NCBI GenBank assembly: GCA_016220125.1
Contig: JACRIF010000129.1
Location: forward strand, 1 to 9,571
Direction: 5' to 3'
DNA: 9,571 nt
Source: Candidatus Peregrinibacteria bacterium
GTDB lineage: Bacteria > Patescibacteriota > Gracilibacteria > UM-FILTER-43-11
Shown here: in pieces, positions 5,182-9,571 of the stretch
Layout of the letters: every line of letters starts with the position of its first letter
Numbering within the stretch: position 1 is the stretch's first letter
Position numbers and translations under genes: made by a program
The notes under the pieces: model-generated
The model's database searches: none
What the model saw: only the letters and a program-made list of their open reading frames with translations
What the model was told of the DNA's origin: nothing

Positions 5182-6804
5182 TTAAAACTGTCTGATTCGC
5201 TCCTCCATTTCCCTGCGAAGGGATTCGACAATGTCCGCGTGCTTCGCCGAAACATCCGTCAACTCCTCCGGGTCGTTTTTCATATCGAACAGCTGGGTGA
5301 GCACTTCCACATCCTCCTTTCTGGGGTCCAAAAAGGTGGAAAGGGGTTTGTCTTCAAGTCCGGAAATGGGCTTGAAGACATTCTCGTAGATCAATTTCCA
5401 ATCCGGAGTTCTCAAGGCCGAAATCAAGGTGATGTTCGTGAAAAAGGGGCTGATTCCAGGGAAAAAAACAGAACCCGCAAATGCCTCCCCCCTGCCGGGC
5501 GCGTCGCTGGTTGCAATGGTTCGAAGAGAACTTCCCGCGAACTGGGGGGGGATTTCAAGCGAAAGGGCGTCCAGCACCGTGGGGGCCAAATCCGTGAGTT
5601 CCGCGATCTGCGGACGATGAATCCCCTTTTGGCTATTTTTCGGGAAATAAAAAACCAAGGGCACGTGCAGGACATCGTCGTAATAGGTGCCCCGCAAGGG
5701 CCCCCCCCGCATGAATCGACCGTGCTTTCCGAACATATCGCCATGCTCGGCCAACAGGATGACGATCGTGTTGTCGAGCAACCCGTCCTTTTCCATGAAG
5801 TCCAAAAGTCTTCCGACTTGGGCGTCGACTTCGCTGATTTTCCCGTCGTAAAGAGCGCTCATGTAGTGGACATCCTCTTCGCTGATCAATTGGCTGGGCA
5901 GGTCATCCCCCGGCTTTGTGGGATCCGAAGGCGGAGCCAAAACAGTGAAATACTTTTTTCCGTTCACTTCCACGGGGTCAGCCTCGCCATAATTTATATA
6001 GCAATTACGGAAGTCCAAATCGCTCCGCAGCCCTTGGGTGAAACGGTCGATTTTTTGGGGAGAGGCGAACGGACAATGCGCATCGAAGCCCTGCACATAA
6101 GTAAAAAAGGGCTTGTCCTTGTGTCCCTGCATCCACTCGATGGCCTTGGGGACGGAAAATCCGAAGGGGCCATAGTGGGACATGAGGTCTTTGGTGCTGA
6201 TGACGGATCCGAGTTGAACCGGCAGCGAATTGGGGGCGCTTGGGGCACTGTTCGCCAAGTCGGCATCAGGGTAAAAATTCTCGTCGAACCGGGAGGTGAC
6301 CCCAAAACTGGGCAATAGATCGCGCCCCCCGGTGAAAGTGGCCGTCCGGTAACCGTTGCGCTTAAGGACGTCCGCAAGGGTGGTAAGACGACCATCCAAA
6401 TGGCTCAACGAGCCCGAAAGCCCCATCGTGCCATGCTGAAACGGATAAAGCGAGGTGAGAATGGAGGCGACCACGGGCAGGGTCCAGCTGGTGGGGGTAA
6501 AGGCGTTTTCGAACACCACGGAGCGCTTGGCGAAGGCATCAATGTTCGGAGTGGTGTCACGGCTGTACCCGTACATGCCCATATGGTCCCGGCGGACATT
6601 GGTCATGCCGACGATCACCACATTGCAGTGGTCGCATTTAAAATCGGAATCCTTGAGCAAAGGGCTTGGACTGGAGGCGAAAGGATTGGAAACCGTGGGC
6701 GACTCCCACCGATCGGAAGCGGGTCGAAATCGGACAACACCAAGGGCAGCCATCAAAAAAAGTGTGGCAACGGCGGCAAGGATGATATACTTTTTTTGTT
6801 TCAT
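5182..6804 (-). CDS. Membrane-anchored sulfatase-like hydrolase (alkaline phosphatase superfamily)
   Basis: A 540-residue sulfatase-family protein. The ATG at 6804 (MKQKKYIILAAVATLFLMAA...) opens directly into an N-terminal membrane segment; a TTG 36 nt upstream only adds a hydrophilic stretch. The catalytic domain lies outside the membrane: CDHCNVVIVGMTNVRRDHMGMYGY, then SWTLPVVASILTSLYPFQHG (residues 106-125 from this ATG), GGRDL, YVQGFDAHCPF, YDGKISEVD, LLAEHGDMFGKHG and LFDMKNDPEEL near the C-terminus. The C/S-x-P-x-R sulfatase signature is T108-L-P-V-V, so there is no formylglycine cysteine and no arginine. The usual first metal aspartate (xDTLRADH) reads MTNVRRDH, and the usual S-D-H is A-E-H. 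Activity could be phospho- or sulfo-ester hydrolysis or phosphotransfer; the substrate is unknown. A CxxC lies just before strand 1. Two 8-base homopolymers fall in the gene. The aminopeptidase starts 16 nt downstream. Confidence 0.88.
   Translation of the reverse strand: MKQKKYIILAAVATLFLMAALGVVRFRPASDRWESPTVSNPFASSPSPLLKDSDFKCDHCNVVIVGMTNVRRDHMGMYGYSRDTTPNIDAFAKRSVVFENAFTPTSWTLPVVASILTSLYPFQHGTMGLSGSLSHLDGRLTTLADVLKRNGYRTATFTGGRDLLPSFGVTSRFDENFYPDADLANSAPSAPNSLPVQLGSVISTKDLMSHYGPFGFSVPKAIEWMQGHKDKPFFTYVQGFDAHCPFASPQKIDRFTQGLRSDLDFRNCYINYGEADPVEVNGKKYFTVLAPPSDPTKPGDDLPSQLISEEDVHYMSALYDGKISEVDAQVGRLLDFMEKDGLLDNTIVILLAEHGDMFGKHGRFMRGGPLRGTYYDDVLHVPLVFYFPKNSQKGIHRPQIAELTDLAPTVLDALSLEIPPQFAGSSLRTIATSDAPGRGEAFAGSVFFPGISPFFTNITLISALRTPDWKLIYENVFKPISGLEDKPLSTFLDPRKEDVEVLTQLFDMKNDPEELTDVSAKHADIVESLRREMEERIRQF
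5544..5551. repeat. Homopolymer (G)8 in the sulfatase-like gene
   Basis: Eight consecutive G on the plus strand (C on the coding strand) encode the Ile-Pro-Pro-Gln segment. A one-base slip here would truncate the C-terminal part of the enzyme. Confidence 0.8.
5701..5708. repeat. Homopolymer (C)8 in the sulfatase-like gene
   Basis: Eight consecutive C on the plus strand (G on the coding strand), directly preceded by GGG, encode the Arg-Gly-Gly-Pro segment after the AEHGDMFGKHG motif. This is a second slip-prone tract about 150 bp from the first. Confidence 0.8.
6786..6791 (+). promoter_or_regulatory. Possible -10 for the plus-strand small gene
   Basis: TATACT lies 52 bases before the ATG at 6844, inside the first codons of the divergent sulfatase-like gene. 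The expected -35 position has only TGTGGC, a poor match. On the other strand TAGAAT (6836-6831) is an equally tentative -10 for the sulfatase-like gene. The two divergent genes are only 39 bp apart, so their promoters must overlap the coding ends. Confidence 0.25.
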
Positions 6805-6843
6805 GCCATGGGAAATGGATTCTCGTGGCAATTCTATCAAAAA

Positions 6844-7416
6844 ATGGAAAAAAGACTATTCAAAAACAGGCTCAGGATCGCCATCGTGGCCCTGTTGGTG
6901 ATAGGAGGGGTGGTGGCGCTTGCGCTGCGCAAGGCCTCGGAGCCCTCCTTCCCTGGTTTTACCCTTGAGAAGGCGATGCAAGAGGATGCCCTGACCCATT
7001 ACTATGAATTCGAAAAAGGCGAAACCGCATTGAAGTTGAAGGTCATCCGCAATATTGATGAGCCCGAGGCCAAAAAAGTGATCGATGGAAAAATCCTCAC
7101 AATCGAGGCCTTGTACGGAAACGAGATGTCCCCCTATCCGGGCATGCTCTCCAACGAAATTGTCTGTTCCCAGGATATGACGCCGAAAAGACAGGAAACC
7201 GGCAACGGGGAACTGAGAATCACCTACTTCGTGGCTTCCCTCACGAATCGGCTTTCCTACGGCAACTGCGTGGAAAGCGAAACACCCTCCAAGGCCTTCA
7301 TCGCCTGGGTGTTTTGCCCTGCCAAAAGGGAGTACCGCCAAATGGAATGGATCAGTCCGAAAAAGGATTTTGACGAAAAAGGGATCGAATTCATCAAGGC
7401 GACTATCTGCAATTGA
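6844..7416 (+). CDS. Small membrane-anchored four-cysteine protein, function unknown
   Basis: The only plus-strand gene: 190 residues from the ATG at 6844 to TGA. The reading frame stays open far upstream, but only as antisense to the sulfatase-like gene; this ATG puts a basic start (MEKRLFKNRLR) directly before a single membrane segment (about 12-28). The rest should be outside the membrane. Four cysteines (C108, C142, C158, C189, the last next to the C-terminus) could form two disulfides. Recognisable stretches such as LYGNEMSPYPGMLSNEIVC and FIAWVFCPAKREYRQMEWI suggest a compact alpha/beta domain, but I do not recognise a family. It is transcribed away from the sulfatase-like gene and toward the phosphodiesterase gene. 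No Shine-Dalgarno is seen. No function is claimed. Confidence 0.8.
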   Translation: MEKRLFKNRLRIAIVALLVIGGVVALALRKASEPSFPGFTLEKAMQEDALTHYYEFEKGETALKLKVIRNIDEPEAKKVIDGKILTIEALYGNEMSPYPGMLSNEIVCSQDMTPKRQETGNGELRITYFVASLTNRLSYGNCVESETPSKAFIAWVFCPAKREYRQMEWISPKKDFDEKGIEFIKATICN

Positions 7417-7421
7417 GCGGT

Positions 7422-7469
7422 GGGGATCGCAAATCCCCCGTAGGCGCGATTGGCGAATCGCGCCTACGG
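7422..7469. repeat. Palindromic element between convergent genes
   Basis: Two hairpins sharing a boundary base: GGGGAT-CGCAA-ATCCCC (7422-7438), then a perfect 14-bp stem CCGTAGGCGCGATT (7438-7451) with its complement (7456-7469) around GGCG. It starts 5 bases after the stop of the small membrane gene and ends 25 bases before the stop of the phosphodiesterase gene. No T-tract follows on either strand, so it is not a standard intrinsic terminator, although so strong a stem may protect or end both converging transcripts. The form suggests a dispersed REP-like repeat. Confidence 0.75.
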
Positions 7470-7494
7470 ATGGTGGGATGGTTTCCCGTCCGCG

Positions 7495-9501
7495 TTACTT
7501 GAAAATTTCCAGCAAGGGTTTCCCGTCCACCGCTTCGGGAATGGTTTTTCCGAGCGCCTTCAGGATCGTGGGAAGCTGTTGCACATGAAGGATCGGCTCG
7601 TTGCCCATGAAATTCCCCTGCTTGATGCCGGGCCCGGCGATGATGAAGGGCGTCCACATGCCCGACTCGTTGTCGGACACAATGGCCTGCTTGTAGCCCG
7701 CGATATTCGTCGACACGGCCAACACCGCCTTGTCGTTGGTCATATCCTCGGTGAACCCGTACCCGGGCTTGTTGACCAGCACAAGGTCGCCCACGCGGTC
7801 CGTGGGAAGCTCCAGGAATTTGGGGGCGTCCTCCCAATTGTAGGCCTGGACCACGGGCTTGAAACCCGCCTCGTCATCGCTGATCCCAAGAACCGCCTGG
7901 CGCACCTCGTCGCGCAATTTTTCGTAGGCGGGCCCTGTCTGGCGCTCGTAGTTGCCGGCCAACCCCTTGGGGTTGATGTACACATACGCCATCTGGAGAT
8001 AGATCACTTTCGAATTTTTCCAATCGACCGTGGGCTCGCCCGTGTTCGGATCGACCTTGAACTTGAGCCACCCCTTTTTCGCGAACAAATTGTTGAGGCG
8101 AACGGTTTTGTCCAACGGAACCGCCCCATGGTCGGAACTGAAAACAATGAGCGTGTTCTTGTCCGCGTGGTCCATCACCTTACCGAGGATGGCGTCGAGG
8201 CGCTGGTACATCCACAGCACGTCGTCCCACACCTTGGCTCGGGCGGTCTCGTCGATCGTGTTGTAGCGCGCGGATTTTGGATCCACATACCCCATCCACC
8301 ATCGGCTGGTGAGCATCTGGTTGGGGGTGTACACATCGTGGATCACGGCCGTGGACTCCGGCCCCTCGATCATCGGCTCGACCGCTTTCTCGTGCCAGTC
8401 GAACGACATTTTGGCCTCGTCCAGGAACGCCTTCTTGTCCTCGTCGTAGAACACCAGTTGGGGCGGGAAGTTGTCCACGAAATCCGTCATGGGGCCGATC
8501 GCGGCCTCAAGATAGTGGGCGAAGGAGGAAGGCTGGGTGTTGAAATCGTTCAAGTTGTCGTAGAACAGGCGCAGGCGGAAAAAACCGTCGTCGTCCAGCT
8601 TGATCACCTCGGCGTTCACATGGGAATCGACATCCACCGACTCCTCACCCGACTTGAATTTGAGTTTGATCGGTTGCCAATCGCTCCAATCCCCTTCCGA
8701 AAGCGTGGCGAAAACCGTCGTGCGATCCATCGAAAAGGCCACGCGGTCGTAGTTCACGGCCTGGTCGTCCGTGGTGTCCAACACAAGCGCGAACACATCG
8801 CCACCCCACGAACTCAGCTTGAGCTCCTTGGCCGGGCTGAATGAAACGGGAGGGTTGGTCCAACCCTTGGGTTCCGCTTGCGGGATGAACTGGGTGAGTT
8901 GCGGGCCGAAAAAGAACAGGCGAACGCCTCGACCTTGCTTGATGCGAAGCGCCTTGTCCGTGTCCGGCTCGAAGTTGATCGCATGGTAGTCCGCGCCCCA
9001 ACCGCCCCATCGTCCGCGAACCACGGTGCCCTTCTCGATCTCCGGCGGAGTGGAGCCGGGAACCGACAAAATCGAAACCTTCTCCCCGGTGTCCTCCAGC
9101 ATCGACCAAATCGCCTTGATCTTGCGCGCCGAGGACCGGAAACCCGCGACCGCGACGGAATCGAGGGGCTTCCCCTCCACATGCATCGGTCCATCCGTCA
9201 CGCCGTGCTTCAACGGGTAGGAGCCTGTGAGCAACGTGGCGAAATTGGTGGGGGTATGCCCCGGGAACGTGGGCTTGGAATACCCGTAGCTCCCCCGCTT
9301 CATCAATTTTTTGATATTCGGGAGTTTTCCCTCTTCGGCCCATTTGTAAATGGTGAAAAGCTCCGGCTCGCTGCGCACGCCGTCGGGAATGAACCAATAC
9401 AGTTTCAATTTCCCCGTTTGCGGACTTTGCGAATAGGAAAGGAAGGCGATGAGAAGCGCCACCAACATCAAAGTGAGGAGGGTGAATTTCTTTTTGATCA
9501 T
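7495..9501 (-). CDS. Exported type I phosphodiesterase/nucleotide pyrophosphatase-family protein (alkaline phosphatase superfamily)
   Basis: A 668-residue protein from ATG 9501; a TTG at 9513 adds only four residues. An N-terminal signal peptide or anchor (MIKKKF plus a hydrophobic run to about residue 22) places it outside the membrane. The superfamily core is split: YWFIPDGVRSE (metal D40), KPTFPGHTPTNFATLLTGSYPLKHG (predicted nucleophile T78), a long insert of beta-rich sequence (about 200-350, including GDWSDWQPIKLKF), YTPNQMLTSRWWMGYVDP (about 391-408), LIVFSSDHGA (D457, H458) and FIIAGPGIKQGN (about 619-630). One metal site (D40, T78, D457, H458) is intact. The D-x3-H and later His ligands expected for the second site appear to be N394/T398 and W616. 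It probably cleaves phosphodiester or phosphomonoester bonds in the wall or medium; the substrate is unknown. It converges with the four-cysteine gene and has its own promoter. Confidence 0.88.
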   Translation of the reverse strand: MIKKKFTLLTLMLVALLIAFLSYSQSPQTGKLKLYWFIPDGVRSEPELFTIYKWAEEGKLPNIKKLMKRGSYGYSKPTFPGHTPTNFATLLTGSYPLKHGVTDGPMHVEGKPLDSVAVAGFRSSARKIKAIWSMLEDTGEKVSILSVPGSTPPEIEKGTVVRGRWGGWGADYHAINFEPDTDKALRIKQGRGVRLFFFGPQLTQFIPQAEPKGWTNPPVSFSPAKELKLSSWGGDVFALVLDTTDDQAVNYDRVAFSMDRTTVFATLSEGDWSDWQPIKLKFKSGEESVDVDSHVNAEVIKLDDDGFFRLRLFYDNLNDFNTQPSSFAHYLEAAIGPMTDFVDNFPPQLVFYDEDKKAFLDEAKMSFDWHEKAVEPMIEGPESTAVIHDVYTPNQMLTSRWWMGYVDPKSARYNTIDETARAKVWDDVLWMYQRLDAILGKVMDHADKNTLIVFSSDHGAVPLDKTVRLNNLFAKKGWLKFKVDPNTGEPTVDWKNSKVIYLQMAYVYINPKGLAGNYERQTGPAYEKLRDEVRQAVLGISDDEAGFKPVVQAYNWEDAPKFLELPTDRVGDLVLVNKPGYGFTEDMTNDKAVLAVSTNIAGYKQAIVSDNESGMWTPFIIAGPGIKQGNFMGNEPILHVQQLPTILKALGKTIPEAVDGKPLLEIFK

Positions 9502-9530
9502 TTTGGATTTCAATTACGGGGTACGCGAAA

Positions 9531-9559
9531 AATATACAGGAGTTGAAATGGGCGGACAA
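9531..9559 (-). promoter_or_regulatory. Sigma70-type promoter of the phosphodiesterase-family gene
   Basis: On the minus strand TTGTCC (9559-9554), 17 bp, TATATT (9536-9531). The predicted start is near 9524, leaving a leader of about 23 nt before the ATG at 9501, without a Shine-Dalgarno sequence. Confidence 0.7.
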
Positions 9560-9571
9560 TGCCGTTCGAGC

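Noticed and set aside
5014..6318. 434-codon open frame on the plus strand
   Set aside because: Antisense to the sulfatase-like and aminopeptidase genes; the product has no recognisable motif and an unnatural composition.
6805..6840. TTG start adding 12 residues to the sulfatase-like protein
   Set aside because: The extension is hydrophilic and displaces the membrane anchor from the N-terminus; ATG 6804 fits better.
6400..6843. Upstream extension of the four-cysteine protein
   Set aside because: The open frame is antisense to the sulfatase-like N-terminus, and the ATG at 6844 directly precedes a basic stretch and membrane segment.
7450..8844. 464-codon open frame on the plus strand
   Set aside because: It is exactly antisense to the phosphodiesterase-family gene, whose motifs are clear; the protein is repetitive in Val/His/Arg and shows no domain.
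8645..9559. 304-codon minus-strand frame overlapping the phosphodiesterase gene
   Set aside because: An out-of-frame shadow of the real gene, rich in Arg/His/Gly; its start also lies on the predicted -35 box.

Overview
The window is gene-dense bacterial DNA of fairly even, slightly GC-rich composition. Nearly all genes lie on the minus strand; one small gene is on the plus strand. Three traits suggest Patescibacteria (CPR), possibly a Peregrinibacteria-like lineage. PrmC has NLPY instead of NPPY. The 3D-domain wall protein carries peptidoglycan-binding repeats with long GAGxxGxKT loops. Recognisable Shine-Dalgarno sites are almost absent. This placement is inference from protein style, not a phylogeny. 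The standard bacterial code fits, with no in-frame UGA inside the intact genes.

Right to left, in the direction of minus-strand transcription. A strong promoter near the right edge drives a large exported type I phosphodiesterase/alkaline-phosphatase-superfamily protein (9501-7495). It converges on a small membrane-anchored four-cysteine protein of unknown function (6844-7416, plus strand), and the gap between them holds a long perfect palindrome. Divergent from the small gene is a membrane-anchored sulfatase-like hydrolase (6804-5182), followed 16 nt later by an Xaa-Pro aminopeptidase gene (5165-4087). Next comes a secreted Ig-like/CARDB adhesin-type protein (4021-3245), closed by tandem hairpin terminators. 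A consensus sigma70-type promoter (3017-3045) then starts an apparent operon: a secreted 3D-domain protein with three peptidoglycan-binding domains (2993-1497) and two small unknown proteins (1491-1171 and 1142-741). Last is prmC (657 to beyond the left edge), with its own possible leaderless promoter.

The theme is cell-envelope and exported hydrolases (wall remodelling, phospho-/sulfo-ester hydrolysis, surface adhesion) beside two housekeeping genes (prmC and the aminopeptidase). The most striking signal is short-repeat instability. The aminopeptidase is split by an 8-bp tandem duplication whose removal restores a 356-residue enzyme with all metal ligands. The same gene carries a 30-bp double-palindrome in-frame insert. 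prmC carries four heptamer repeats where it is longer than expected, with an 11-bp-period array in front of it, and the sulfatase gene has two 8-base homopolymers. I did not find a CRISPR array, mobile element, tRNA or rRNA. I see unusual repeats rather than a clearly new multi-gene system.
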